NCBI GenBank assembly: GCA_021777535.1
Contig: JAJYDN010000004.1
Coordinates: 1-64,000, forward strand
Direction: 5' to 3'
Length of the DNA: 64,000 nt
Source of the DNA: Pseudomonadota bacterium
GTDB taxonomy: Bacteria; Pseudomonadota; Gammaproteobacteria; Acidiferrobacterales; Acidiferrobacteraceae
Positions 55,881 to 64,000 of the stretch are shown here, one piece after another. Under the pieces are notes generated by a model, which did not search any database, had not been told where the DNA came from, and saw only the letters and a program-made list of their open reading frames with translations. A program made the position numbers and the translations under genes. Numbering within the stretch: position 1 is the first letter of the stretch; the number at the start of each line of letters is the position of its first letter.

Positions 55881-57169
55881 GCCTACGCCTGAAGGGTGGC
55901 CGCCTCATTGATCCCGCAAGCGGCCGTGACGAAGTCGCCGATCTCCTGATCCGCGATGGCCGGATCGTTCCGGACAGCGCCCCGCAAGCCACGGATCGCG
56001 TCATCGACGTGAGCGGCCTTGTCGTATGCCCCGGACTCATCGACCTGCGCGCCCGGCCGCGCGAACCGGGCGCGGAACACAAAGCCACGCTCGAAAGCGA
56101 GACGGCGGCCGCCCTCGCAGGCGGTATCACCATGTTCTGCTGTCCGCCAGACACGGACCCTCCGGTCGATACACCGGCTACTGCACAATGGATGACCGAC
56201 CGGGCCCGTGCCTTGGGTGGGGCCCGGGTAGTCCCGATCGGCGCGCTCACCAAGGGGCTTGGCGGCACGGCGCTTGCCGACATGGCGGCGCTGAAACGCG
56301 TCGGTTGCTGCGGCATGAGCAATGGTGCGCTGCCGGTCAGGGACTCACGGGTGCTGCGCCATGCGCTCGAATATGCGGCAGGCCTTGGCATCACCGTGTT
56401 TCTGCAACCGCAGGATCCCTGGCTTGCCGACGGGGGGGTCGCCCACGAAGGTGAAGTGGCGACCCGTCTGGGGCTTGCCGGCATTCCGGTAACGGCGGAA
56501 ACCGTCACGCTTGCGCGTGACCTCCTGCTGATCGAGCAGACGGGCGTGCGCGCCCACATCATGGGACTATCGGCGGCGCAGTCCCTGATGCTACTGAAGG
56601 ATGCGCAGGCGCGCGGCGTCGCGGTCACGGCCGATACCGCGGCCCACCAGCTGCACCTGACCGACGAGAACATCGGTTTTTTCGACACGAACTGCCATGT
56701 GCGGCCGCCGCTGCGCAGCGCACGAGATCGCGCCGCCTTGCGGGAAGCGGTCAGGGACGGCTCACTCTCGGTCATCTGCTCGGATCATCAACCCCATGAA
56801 GCGGACGCCAAACAGGCCGCCTTCAGTGACTCGGAGCCGGGCATCAGCGGCCTCGAAACCCTGCTGGCGCTTAGCCTGCGGCTGGTACACGAAGGCGTGC
56901 TGCCGCTTTCGCATGCCCTGCATCGCCTGACGGCCGGACCTGCGGCCGTCCTCGGACTCACCGGACATGGCCTTGCGGCCGGCCATGTTGCCGACATCTG
57001 CGTGCTCGATCCGGCGGCCGAATGGGTGCCTTCTGCGCAGACCCTGAAAAGTCAGGGCCTCAATACACCCTTTCTCGGCCAGACCCTGCGCGGGCGCGCG
57101 ATCCTTACCGTGGTCGGCGGCGAAGTCCGCTACACGCAACGGAAACTTTCAGGAAACGCGGGCGCATGA
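55877..57169 (+). CDS. pyrX: Inactive dihydroorotase-like subunit of ATCase (PyrX/PyrC')
   Basis: 430 aa with an amidohydrolase fold. The metal-binding DxHxH of true dihydroorotase is replaced ([11 protein letters not shown], both His lost). The MPNT motif is PPDT, and the later His is Gln (FLQPQDPW). ICSDHQPH remains. In Pseudomonas such a pseudo-enzyme is required to assemble active ATCase. An active pyrC must therefore lie elsewhere. GTG start overlaps pyrB by 4 nt. Confidence 0.93.
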   Translation: MSLRLKGGRLIDPASGRDEVADLLIRDGRIVPDSAPQATDRVIDVSGLVVCPGLIDLRARPREPGAEHKATLESETAAALAGGITMFCCPPDTDPPVDTPATAQWMTDRARALGGARVVPIGALTKGLGGTALADMAALKRVGCCGMSNGALPVRDSRVLRHALEYAAGLGITVFLQPQDPWLADGGVAHEGEVATRLGLAGIPVTAETVTLARDLLLIEQTGVRAHIMGLSAAQSLMLLKDAQARGVAVTADTAAHQLHLTDENIGFFDTNCHVRPPLRSARDRAALREAVRDGSLSVICSDHQPHEADAKQAAFSDSEPGISGLETLLALSLRLVHEGVLPLSHALHRLTAGPAAVLGLTGHGLAAGHVADICVLDPAAEWVPSAQTLKSQGLNTPFLGQTLRGRAILTVVGGEVRYTQRKLSGNAGA

Positions 57170-58236
57170 GGCGGTTCTGGAGTCCGGCGTTCCAGGAGAT
57201 GCGCCCGTATGTGGCTGGCGAGCAACTGGCGATCCCGGGCCTCGTCAAGCTGAACACCAACGAAAACCCCTACCCGCCCTCGCCGAGGGTCCTCGCGGCG
57301 ATCCGCGCGGCCGCCAACGCGGACTTGCGGCTTTATCCCGACCCGGAAGGCCAGCCACTAAAGCAAGCGCTTGCCAAGCGCCACGGTCTTGCGGTCGATG
57401 AAGTGTTTGTCGGCAACGGGTCGGATGAGGTGCTGGCACTCGCGTTTCTGGGGCTTTTGCGCCAGCCGCGCCCGATTCTGTTTCCGGACATCACCTACAG
57501 CTTCTATCCGGTGTATTGCCAGCTGTTCGGTATCGCCTACGACAATCCGCCGCTTGGCGCCGGTTTCGAGATCCGCATCGAGGATTACCGGCGCGACAAT
57601 GGCGGCATCGTACTGGCGAACCCCAATGCGCCGACCGGGCGCGCCCTCGACCGGACAGCACTGCGCCGGCTCCTTCAGCACAACACCGAGTCCGTCATTA
57701 TCGTCGACGAGGCCTACGTCGACTTTGGCGCCGACAGCGTCGTCCCGTGGATTCGTGAGTTCCCGCATCTGCTCGTGATCCAGACCCTGTCGAAATCACG
57801 CGCCCTGGCCGGACTCAGGGTCGGTTTTGCCTTTGGCGACTCCAACCTGATCGATGCGCTGCGGGTGGCCAAGGATTCCTTCAATTCCTACCTGCTCGAC
57901 CGTCTTGCCATCGTGGGTGCCGTTGCGGCCATTGAAGACGAGGACTATTTCGAGGAGACGCGCCAGCGTATCATCGCAAGCCGCGCGCGCCTGACCCGGG
58001 AACTCGAAGTCCTCGGCTTTTCCGTGATTCCCTCGTGCACCAATTTCGTTTTCGCCACGCACCCGCGGCATGACGGCGCCAAGTTGCAGGCTGAACTCAG
58101 GCGGCGCCACGTACTCGTCCGTCACTTTGCCAAACCGCGCATCGACCAGCACCTGCGCATATCCGTCGGCACGGACGCCGAGTGCGATACGCTTCTAAAG
58201 CATCTTGCCGACATCCTAAAAGGCATCAGCCCGTAA
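57166..58236 (+). CDS. hisC: Histidinol-phosphate aminotransferase
   Basis: 356-aa fold type I PLP aminotransferase. LNTNENPYPPSP, ANPNAPTGRAL, DEAYVDFG and the PLP lysine in TLSKSRALAGLRVGFA are present. It overlaps pyrX by 4 nt, an unusual operon partner. It may serve histidine or aromatic amino acids. The 3' end overlaps the convergent glycosyltransferase-like gene by 11 bp. Confidence 0.92.
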   Translation: MRRFWSPAFQEMRPYVAGEQLAIPGLVKLNTNENPYPPSPRVLAAIRAAANADLRLYPDPEGQPLKQALAKRHGLAVDEVFVGNGSDEVLALAFLGLLRQPRPILFPDITYSFYPVYCQLFGIAYDNPPLGAGFEIRIEDYRRDNGGIVLANPNAPTGRALDRTALRRLLQHNTESVIIVDEAYVDFGADSVVPWIREFPHLLVIQTLSKSRALAGLRVGFAFGDSNLIDALRVAKDSFNSYLLDRLAIVGAVAAIEDEDYFEETRQRIIASRARLTRELEVLGFSVIPSCTNFVFATHPRHDGAKLQAELRRRHVLVRHFAKPRIDQHLRISVGTDAECDTLLKHLADILKGISP

Positions 58237-59281
58237 GGATATCCAGCACACGGGATCGTGCCGCTGGCTGCGCCTTAAGCCAGGCGCCGGCCGATGCCGC
58301 CAGCCGTGCGCGCAGGGCCGCATCGGCAAGCAGGCGCCGGCACTGCGCCACCAGACCTTCCTCGTCATCGCAGAGCTCGGCAATCCCGGCCCGGATCACC
58401 GCCTTGACAAGCGGATCCTGGCGATGTGGCCCGATGAGCAGCGGCCGCGCGGCCGCGAGCGCCGCCGCCACGTCGGTGGCGCCGCCCCGCAGGGTGCCTC
58501 CCACGACGATCAGGTCCGCACAGTCGTACATGGCGCGCCGCGCTGGCGCATCTTCGATGTAATAAACCCGCGTCTTTGGCGGCACTTCGGAGGTCAGGAG
58601 ACGCTGCTGGCGCGTGGTCTGCAGGTGGTATTTGATCGCGTCCCGATAAACCCCTTCATGGCGCGCCGGATCGGCGGGCGCCAGGGCCATGAGACCGCTG
58701 CCCGTCGCGGCAAGCTGCAAGAAAGCGCCGTAGGCAAGCGGCTCCTCCCCCTCCGTGGTGGCCGCAAAATAGAGGACCCAGCGGCCCGCTGCGCGCACCG
58801 CATCGAACCGCGCGCACAGGTCGGCCACAGGCACCGATGGCGCGGGAACGGAGTCGATCAGGGGGTCTCCGGTAACCTCTCCACCACCAATGCGCGCCTG
58901 CTGGACGGCGCTTGCCACCAGAACACGCCCGAGGACCTGCAGTTTAGCGCTTGCACCGTTGATCCAGATGGCCCGGTCCGGGCAGGTCGCCGCCAGCGCG
59001 CGCGTTCGCAGCGTATCCTCGAGCAGCACAAGCCGGCGGGGCTTCAAGCGGTGCACGACGCGGGAGGCGCCGATGCCCGGCATGCGCAACCAGGGAACCG
59101 TGCCCGCATACGGCGCCTCGTCCACGAGCACCAGACCAACCGGTGCACGCGCCTTCAGCGCGTCCAGAAACCCCTGCGCCTCGGTAGCCGCGGCGGCCGT
59201 TGCCACCACCCACAGCGCATCGGCAAGCGGGCTCCTGCCGGGCCAGAACCAACGATAGGCGGGCATCAGCGGCGCGGTCAT
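58226..59281 (-). CDS. Glycosyltransferase-like protein related to Kdo transferase C-domain
   Basis: About 351 aa. The second half resembles the nucleotide-sugar domain of Kdo transferase (WaaA): VVGGTLRGGATDVAAALAAARPLLIGPH, with the conserved GGTL and PLLIGPH. The N-terminal half is short and lacks the HGVSVGE motif and the membrane anchor of WaaA. The donor and acceptor are unknown; a lipid-linked or envelope sugar is likely. It starts 2 nt after the murI stop; a GTG at 59287 is an alternative. Confidence 0.55.
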   Translation of the reverse strand: MTAPLMPAYRWFWPGRSPLADALWVVATAAAATEAQGFLDALKARAPVGLVLVDEAPYAGTVPWLRMPGIGASRVVHRLKPRRLVLLEDTLRTRALAATCPDRAIWINGASAKLQVLGRVLVASAVQQARIGGGEVTGDPLIDSVPAPSVPVADLCARFDAVRAAGRWVLYFAATTEGEEPLAYGAFLQLAATGSGLMALAPADPARHEGVYRDAIKYHLQTTRQQRLLTSEVPPKTRVYYIEDAPARRAMYDCADLIVVGGTLRGGATDVAAALAAARPLLIGPHRQDPLVKAVIRAGIAELCDDEEGLVAQCRRLLADAALRARLAASAGAWLKAQPAARSRVLDILTG

Positions 59282-59283
59282 GG

Positions 59284-60090
59284 TCACCAATGGACGAGGT
59301 GGACGTCGGGCAGGGCGCGCCCCAGACAGAGTTCGCCGACTGCACGGAACCGCTGCGGGAAATCCGTGACATGGAACTCGTGATGCGCAAGCCTTTGTTC
59401 CACACAGGCAAGGTCCGATGCACGCAGCACCTCGTCCACTTCGGCGGCGGTGGTCGACGCGGAGTCGATCAGCGTCACCTGGTCACCGGCCAGCCGCCCG
59501 AGAACCGGCCTCAGCAAGGGATAATGGGTGCAACCGAGCACGATGGTGTCGACGGCCGCCGCCAACACGGGCGCCAGGTATTCGCGCGCCGTAAGGGCCG
59601 TCACCGGGTGATCGACCCACCCCTCCTCCACGAGCGGCACGAACAGGGGGCAGGCCTGTGAAACGATCGTCAGATCCTGACGGCAGGATTCGAGCGCCCG
59701 GACATAGGCGCCCGAATGCACGGTGGTGAGCGTGGCCAGGACGCCCACGCGGCGGTTACGGGTGGCACGGGCGGCCGCTGCCGCCCCGGCATCGAGCACA
59801 TTGATCACGGGCACCGGCGACATGTCCGTGATGACGTTCATGGCGACGGCCGCCATGGTATTGCAGGCGACCACCAGCATCTTCACGTCGCACTTCAAGA
59901 GAAAGTCCGTGATCTGCGCCGCATAGCCCGCCACGGTGGCAGACGACTTCACGCCATAGGGCACCCGGGCAGTGTCCCCGAAATAGACGATACGCTCATG
60001 CGGCAACGCCGCCATGAGCGCGCGGACGACCGTCAGGCCACCGACCCCCGAATCAAACACGCCGATCGGCCGATTGCGCGCCACCGACAA
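59284..60090 (-). CDS. murI: Glutamate racemase
   Basis: Makes D-glutamate for peptidoglycan. 268 aa. GVFDSGVGGLTV opens the protein; the two catalytic cysteines are in VVACNTMAAV and LGCTHYPLL. TTG start with AGGGGG 5 nt upstream; a GTG two codons on is possible. Confidence 0.95.
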   Translation of the reverse strand: MSVARNRPIGVFDSGVGGLTVVRALMAALPHERIVYFGDTARVPYGVKSSATVAGYAAQITDFLLKCDVKMLVVACNTMAAVAMNVITDMSPVPVINVLDAGAAAAARATRNRRVGVLATLTTVHSGAYVRALESCRQDLTIVSQACPLFVPLVEEGWVDHPVTALTAREYLAPVLAAAVDTIVLGCTHYPLLRPVLGRLAGDQVTLIDSASTTAAEVDEVLRASDLACVEQRLAHHEFHVTDFPQRFRAVGELCLGRALPDVHLVHW

Positions 60091-60189
60091 GGATACCCCC
60101 TAAAAAGCCGCCCGGAATGACCGGCACGGAATCCCGGACCGCCCCGGCTGCATTCGCCGGGACGAAAACCCGCTCGTCGCAATGAAATC

Positions 60190-60238
60190 GGGGTGACAGA
60201 AAAAGACCGCGCAGCGCCCGCACGGGGCGCCCTGGTCA
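60190..60238 (-). terminator. Possible terminator after pilU
   Basis: On the minus strand GCGCCC-CGTGC-GGGCGC forms a GC stem just after the pilU stop. After about 8 further bases comes TCTTTTTC. The spacing to the T-run is long, so this is tentative. The rest of the 150-bp gap before murI holds nothing recognisable. Confidence 0.4.
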
Positions 60239-61351
60239 TCAGAACGTGACGTTGCGCAGCGATTCTCCGAGCGCCCCTTCCTTGGCGTCCTTGCTGTGCA
60301 ACTTGATGCGCAGCCGCAGATCGTTTTGTGAGTCCGCATTGCGCATGGCCTCATCGTAATCGATCATGCCGCCCTCATACAACGCAAAGAGCGCCTGGTC
60401 GAACGTCTGCATGCCGGCCTCGGTCGATTTCGCCATCAGTTCCTTGATGCCGTGGATTTCCCCTTTGAGGATGAGGTCGGCAATGAGAGGGCTGTTCAGC
60501 ATCACCTCCACCGCCGCCGCCCGCCCACCCTTGTCCTTGCGCGGGATCAGCCGTTGGGAGATGACGGCCTTCAGGTTCAGCGACAAATCCATGAGAAGCT
60601 GTCCGCGGCGATCCTCCGGAAAGAAGTTGATGATACGGTCGAGTGCCTGATTGGCGCTGTTGGCATGCAAGGTCGTCAGGCACAGATGCCCGGTTTCGGC
60701 AAAAGCGATGGCATAATCCATCGTTTCGCGGCTGCGCACCTCGCCGATGAGGATCACGTCGGGGGCCTGGCGCAAGGTATTCTTCAGGGCCGTGTCGAAC
60801 GAATCGGTGTCGACGCCGACCTCGCGCTGGGTCACGATACAGTTCTTGTGCTCGTGCACGAACTCGATCGGATCCTCGATGGTAATGATGTGGCCGTTCG
60901 AATACTCGTTGCGATAGCCCACCATCGCTGCAAGCGATGTCGATTTACCGGATCCGGTGGCGCCCACGAAGATCACGAGCCCGCGCTTCGTGAGCGCGAT
61001 CTCCTTCAGGACGGGCGGCAGATTGAGCTCTTCGAAATGCGGTATGCGGGTCTCGATCTTGCGCAAGACCATGCCCACACGCTGCTGCTGCCGGAAGACG
61101 TTCACACGAAACCGGCCGACATTCTGCGGACTGATGGCGAAATTGCATTCGTTGGATTCCTCGAATTCCGCGCGCTGCTCTTCGTTCATGATGCTGTAGA
61201 CGAACTGCCGGGACTGATCGGCCGTGAGGGGCTGCCGCCCGACCGGCGTCAATTTGCCGTCGATGCGCAGGCTCGGCGCCACGCCCGCCGTAATGTAGAG
61301 GTCGGAGGCGTTCTTTTCCTTCATCAACCGCAATAAATCGAGGAAACCCAC
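60239..61351 (-). CDS. pilU: Type IV pilus retraction ATPase PilU
   Basis: 370 aa. The Walker A motif GATGSGKSTSLAAM, the Asp boxes ITIEDPIEF and HIITIEDP, and Walker B DVILIGEVRSRETM are intact. PilU assists PilT in retraction. The GTG start at 61351 has GGAGGT upstream, which overlaps the pilT stop; the longer frame to 61549 is a shadow. Confidence 0.95.
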   Translation of the reverse strand: MGFLDLLRLMKEKNASDLYITAGVAPSLRIDGKLTPVGRQPLTADQSRQFVYSIMNEEQRAEFEESNECNFAISPQNVGRFRVNVFRQQQRVGMVLRKIETRIPHFEELNLPPVLKEIALTKRGLVIFVGATGSGKSTSLAAMVGYRNEYSNGHIITIEDPIEFVHEHKNCIVTQREVGVDTDSFDTALKNTLRQAPDVILIGEVRSRETMDYAIAFAETGHLCLTTLHANSANQALDRIINFFPEDRRGQLLMDLSLNLKAVISQRLIPRKDKGGRAAAVEVMLNSPLIADLILKGEIHGIKELMAKSTEAGMQTFDQALFALYEGGMIDYDEAMRNADSQNDLRLRIKLHSKDAKEGALGESLRNVTF

Positions 61352-61352
61352 G

Positions 61353-62429
61353 CTACCTCCGGACCGCTGTCGTCGCGGTACCTGCCGCCTGTGTGGTGAA
61401 AGAGTCCTTGTTCGCCGCCTTCGTGCGCGCCTCGTCGACCGATATGGCGCGGCTGCGCACCAGGTCGAGCAGGCACTGATCGAGCGTCTGCATGCCCACC
61501 GACTGACTGGTCTGGATCGCCGAGTACATCTGCGGAATCTTGTTTTCACGGATCAGGTTGCGGATCGCCGGTGTCCCGATCATGATCTCGTGGGCCGCGA
61601 TGCGGCCGCCGCCTGTCTTCTTCAGCAGCGTCTGCGAAATGACTGCGCGCAGCGATTCCGACAGCATGGCGCGCACCATGTCTTTTTCGGCGGCCGGGAA
61701 TACATCGACCACGCGGTCGATGGTCTTTGCGGCTGAGCTCGTATGCAGGGTACCGAATACGAGATGGCCGGTTTCCGCCGCCGTCAGGGCGAGACGGATG
61801 GTCTCGAGATCACGCATTTCGCCGACCAGAATGACGTCCGGGTCTTCGCGCAACGCCGATCGCAGCGCGTTCTCGAAGCTCAGTGTGTCACGCTTGACCT
61901 CGCGCTGGTTGATAAGGCAGTTTTTGCTCGTATGGACGAACTCGATCGGATCCTCGATGGTCAGGATATGTTCATGACGCGTCTCGTTGACATGGTTGAC
62001 CATGCCCGCGAGCGTGGTCGACTTGCCGGAACCGGTGGGACCGGTGACGAGCACGATGCCGCGCGGCTGGTCGGCGATCTGCTTGAAAATCGCCGGCGCG
62101 TTCAGCTGTTCGAGGGTCAACACCTTGGATGGAATGGTCCGGAACACCGCCGCCGGCCCGCGATTCTGATTAAAGGCGTTGACACGGAAACGGGCGATAT
62201 TGGGCAGGTCGAAGGAGAAGTCGCATTCCAGCCGCTCTTCATATTCCTTCTGCTGCTTGTCGTTCATGATGTCGTAGACCATGTTGTGGACGAGCCGGTC
62301 GTCCAGCGGGTCTACGTTGATGCGCTTGACGTCCCCATCGACGCGGATGAGGGGCGGCAATCCGGCCGACAGATGAAGGTCGGAGGCGTTTTGCTTAAAA
62401 GCGAAAGCAAGCAGTTCAGCGATATCCAT
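61353..62429 (-). CDS. pilT: Type IV pilus retraction ATPase PilT
   Basis: 358-aa hexameric motor that depolymerises the pilus. MDIAELLAFAFKQNASDLHLSAG begins the protein. GPTGSGKSTTLAGMV is Walker A, DPDVILVGEMRDLETI Walker B, and AIRNLIRENKIPQM the retraction-linked AIRNLIRE motif. No clear ribosome site. It is 1 nt upstream of pilU. Confidence 0.96.
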   Translation of the reverse strand: MDIAELLAFAFKQNASDLHLSAGLPPLIRVDGDVKRINVDPLDDRLVHNMVYDIMNDKQQKEYEERLECDFSFDLPNIARFRVNAFNQNRGPAAVFRTIPSKVLTLEQLNAPAIFKQIADQPRGIVLVTGPTGSGKSTTLAGMVNHVNETRHEHILTIEDPIEFVHTSKNCLINQREVKRDTLSFENALRSALREDPDVILVGEMRDLETIRLALTAAETGHLVFGTLHTSSAAKTIDRVVDVFPAAEKDMVRAMLSESLRAVISQTLLKKTGGGRIAAHEIMIGTPAIRNLIRENKIPQMYSAIQTSQSVGMQTLDQCLLDLVRSRAISVDEARTKAANKDSFTTQAAGTATTAVRR

Positions 62430-62500
62430 TGTGTAACCATGCTGAATAAGGGAGGCTACTTGAAGTATAACGGCCACGCGCGCCGAGACAAGGCCGCCCT

Positions 62501-62528
62501 TTTACTCGCGGCCGTGCGGCCTTACACT
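62501..62528 (+). promoter_or_regulatory. Possible proC promoter
   Basis: TTTACT (62501-62506), 16-bp spacer, TACACT (62523-62528). The predicted start is only about 5 nt before the proC ATG, and no ribosome site is visible, so the mRNA may be nearly leaderless. Confidence 0.4.
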
Positions 62529-62539
62529 AGAGCGCTCGT

Positions 62540-63358
62540 ATGCACAACACGAATATCGGCATCATAGGCGCCGGCAATATGGGGCGCGCCCTCGCAGCAG
62601 GGCTGGCCGCGACGCCGGGGGCGCCGCGCGCGTGGCTTTACGACCAGAACGACGACACCCGGGCACTGGCGGCCGGGCAGGGCCTGACCGTAACCGCGAC
62701 GCTTGCCGAACTCGTAGCGCAAGCCGACGTCCTGGTGCTGGCGATCAAGCCCCAGCATGTTCCGGCGCTTGCCCGCGGCCTGGCACCCGGTCTGGCGGCC
62801 CGCAACCCGCTGATCCTGTCCGTGGCGGCGGGAATCCGCACGGGGGCGCTGCGTCACTGGCTGCAGAGCCCGCGGGTCGTGCGCGCCATGCCAAATACGC
62901 CCGCACTGATCCAGGCGGGCGCCACCGCCCTGTATGCTCCGGCCGACATCACACAAGAGGATCGGACCCGCATCGAGATGTTGCTGCGGCCGGTATCGGC
63001 GCTGTGGTGGGTCGACGACGAAGACCTCATGGATGCCGCAACCGCGGTATCCGGCAGCGGACCCGCCTATTTCTTCCTGGCCATCGAGGCGCTGACGGCG
63101 GCCGGCGTGCACGCCGGATTGCCGGAAACAATGGCAGGCGAACTCGCCACCGCCACCGCGCTTGGCGCCGCCCGCATGGCCGCTTCGGGCAACGCCCCAC
63201 CAGCGACGCTGCGCCGCCAGGTCACCTCCCCCAACGGAACCACGGAGCGCGCTATACATTCCTTTATGGATCAAGGATTTATGAAGATTTTTGAGGTCGC
63301 CGTAGAGGCCGCCCGCGCCCGCGCGGCCGAGCTCGGCCAGGAACTGGGCAAACTATGA
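62540..63358 (+). CDS. proC: Pyrroline-5-carboxylate reductase
   Basis: Last step of proline synthesis. 272 aa. IGIIGAGNMGRALAAGL is the NAD(P) fold, with MPNTPALI and SGSGPAYFFL. The yggS gene that usually separates pilT and proC in gammaproteobacteria is missing. It overlaps yggT by 4 nt. Confidence 0.95.
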   Translation: MHNTNIGIIGAGNMGRALAAGLAATPGAPRAWLYDQNDDTRALAAGQGLTVTATLAELVAQADVLVLAIKPQHVPALARGLAPGLAARNPLILSVAAGIRTGALRHWLQSPRVVRAMPNTPALIQAGATALYAPADITQEDRTRIEMLLRPVSALWWVDDEDLMDAATAVSGSGPAYFFLAIEALTAAGVHAGLPETMAGELATATALGAARMAASGNAPPATLRRQVTSPNGTTERAIHSFMDQGFMKIFEVAVEAARARAAELGQELGKL

Positions 63359-63924
63359 GCTATCTGAGCCAGGCACTGGCGTTTTTGATCGAGACGCTGT
63401 TTGGCATGTATATCTTCCTCGTGCTGCTGCGCTTCCTCCTGCAGCTCACCCATGCCGACTTCTACAATCCGTTTTCGCAGTTCGTGGTCCGCCTGACCAA
63501 CGCGCCGCTCTTGCCGCTGCGGCGGCTGATCCCGGGCTTCATGGGGATTGATCTCGCGTCGGCCGTGCTGCTGCTCATGCTGGAGGCCCTGAAAGTAGCG
63601 CTCTACGCGCTCGTCCAGGATGTGGTGCCCCACCTGAGCGGGCTGCTCATCTTGAGTTTCGCCGATCTCATCCGCATGACTCTCTACGTTCTCATCGGGG
63701 CGATCTTCGTGCGGGTCCTGCTCGGCTGGATCAATCCCTACGGGGAACATCCGCTCACCGACCTGACCGTTCATCTGACGGAACCGTTCATGCGGCCGGC
63801 GCGCAATCTGCTGCCCCTCATTTCCGGCATCGACCTGTCGCCGATCATCGTGGTCATCGTATTCGAGCTGGTGGACATCCTCGTCGTCGGCCCCCTGCAT
63901 CAGCTGGGCACCGCGCTACTCTGA
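63355..63924 (+). CDS. yggT: YggT family membrane protein
   Basis: 189 aa with two copies of the YGGT repeat, each holding a hydrophobic helix pair; VLLRFLLQLTHADFYNPFSQ and RVLLGWINPYGEHPL show the repeat. Function uncertain, linked to osmotic or membrane homeostasis. Its ATG lies in the proC stop. Confidence 0.92.
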   Translation: MSYLSQALAFLIETLFGMYIFLVLLRFLLQLTHADFYNPFSQFVVRLTNAPLLPLRRLIPGFMGIDLASAVLLLMLEALKVALYALVQDVVPHLSGLLILSFADLIRMTLYVLIGAIFVRVLLGWINPYGEHPLTDLTVHLTEPFMRPARNLLPLISGIDLSPIIVVIVFELVDILVVGPLHQLGTALL

Positions 63925-64000
63925 TGCGGCTGCGCCGGTTGGTCGGCGAACTGCTCCTCGGCGGCGCCCTGGTCTTCGGTCTCAACACCTACCTGGCCCG
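63924..64000 (+). CDS. Start of an unidentified ORF, truncated by the window edge
   Basis: ATG overlaps the yggT stop as TGATG. The 25 visible residues begin MRLRRLVGELLLGGALVFGL, a basic start followed by a hydrophobic run that could be a signal or anchor helix. Too short to name. Confidence 0.4.
   Translation, partial: MRLRRLVGELLLGGALVFGLNTYLA

Noticed and set aside
1-64000. CRISPR array or prophage
   Set aside because: No regularly spaced repeats, integrase or phage structural genes were seen.

Overview
The window is GC-rich, gene-dense DNA from a chemolithoautotrophic gammaproteobacterium. Three things point there. There is a six-gene Calvin-cycle block (prk-tkt-gap-pgk-pyk-fba). The glutamate-cysteine ligase belongs to the Acidithiobacillus ferrooxidans-type family. 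Two gene neighbourhoods are laid out as in Pseudomonas: rrn-tyrS-anmK-erpA-argC, and pilGHIJ-chpA / gshB-tonB-yqgE-ruvX-pyrR-pyrB-pyrX / pilT-pilU-proC-yggT. An acidophilic or sulfur/iron-oxidising lineage such as Acidiferrobacter is a reasonable guess, not a proof. RuBisCO is not in the window.

Layout. 1-200: promoter and antitermination leader of an rRNA operon that runs off the left edge. 161-5302: tyrS, anmK, erpA, bactofilin, a coiled-coil membrane protein, argC. 5563-8832: a large GAF-GGDEF-EAL c-di-GMP enzyme with a C-terminal zinc-binding-like (CZB) tail. 9029-9947: rplM-rpsI-tRNA-Gln operon. 10062-10167: a candidate small RNA with its own promoter and terminator. 10235-12423: 2Fe-2S ferredoxin, divergent glcF-like oxidoreductase, coq7. 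12411-15603: trpG-trpD-trpC-osmC-VOC. 15604-16760: transposase scars. 16820-19740: an FNR/DNR-type box, hcp and its reductase. 19765-22691: rpe-gph-trpE. 22823-25906: gnd-zwf-pgl. 25920-27693: exbB-exbD-tonB. 27845-30525: CopD-like protein, rimO, DUF302 protein, an unknown protein. 30655-38588: Calvin-cycle operon. 38871-40252: inositol-phosphatase-like and redoxin genes. 40387-49960: Pil/Chp chemosensory cluster. 50225-58236: glutathione synthesis, tonB2, yqgE, ruvX, pyrR-pyrB-pyrX, hisC. 58226-60090: glycosyltransferase-like gene and murI. 60239-62429: pilT-pilU. 62540-64000: proC, yggT and a truncated ORF.

How the genes fit together. Carbon fixation and sugar-phosphate flow dominate the middle: the Calvin genes regenerate ribulose bisphosphate, rpe links to them, gph disposes of the phosphoglycolate made by RuBisCO, and gnd-zwf-pgl form the oxidative pentose-phosphate route. 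Twitching motility (PilT/PilU) and its controller (PilG/H/I/J, ChpA) share the window with a c-di-GMP enzyme, so surface behaviour is a second theme. Nitrosative-stress defence (hcp plus reductase) sits between trpE and trpG and is flanked on one side by transposase debris, which suggests it was inserted into an ancestral trp operon.

The most novel candidate is the roughly 105-nt small RNA at 10062-10167, which carries a tandem CCUCC (anti-Shine-Dalgarno) segment. No CRISPR array, prophage or complete insertion sequence was seen.
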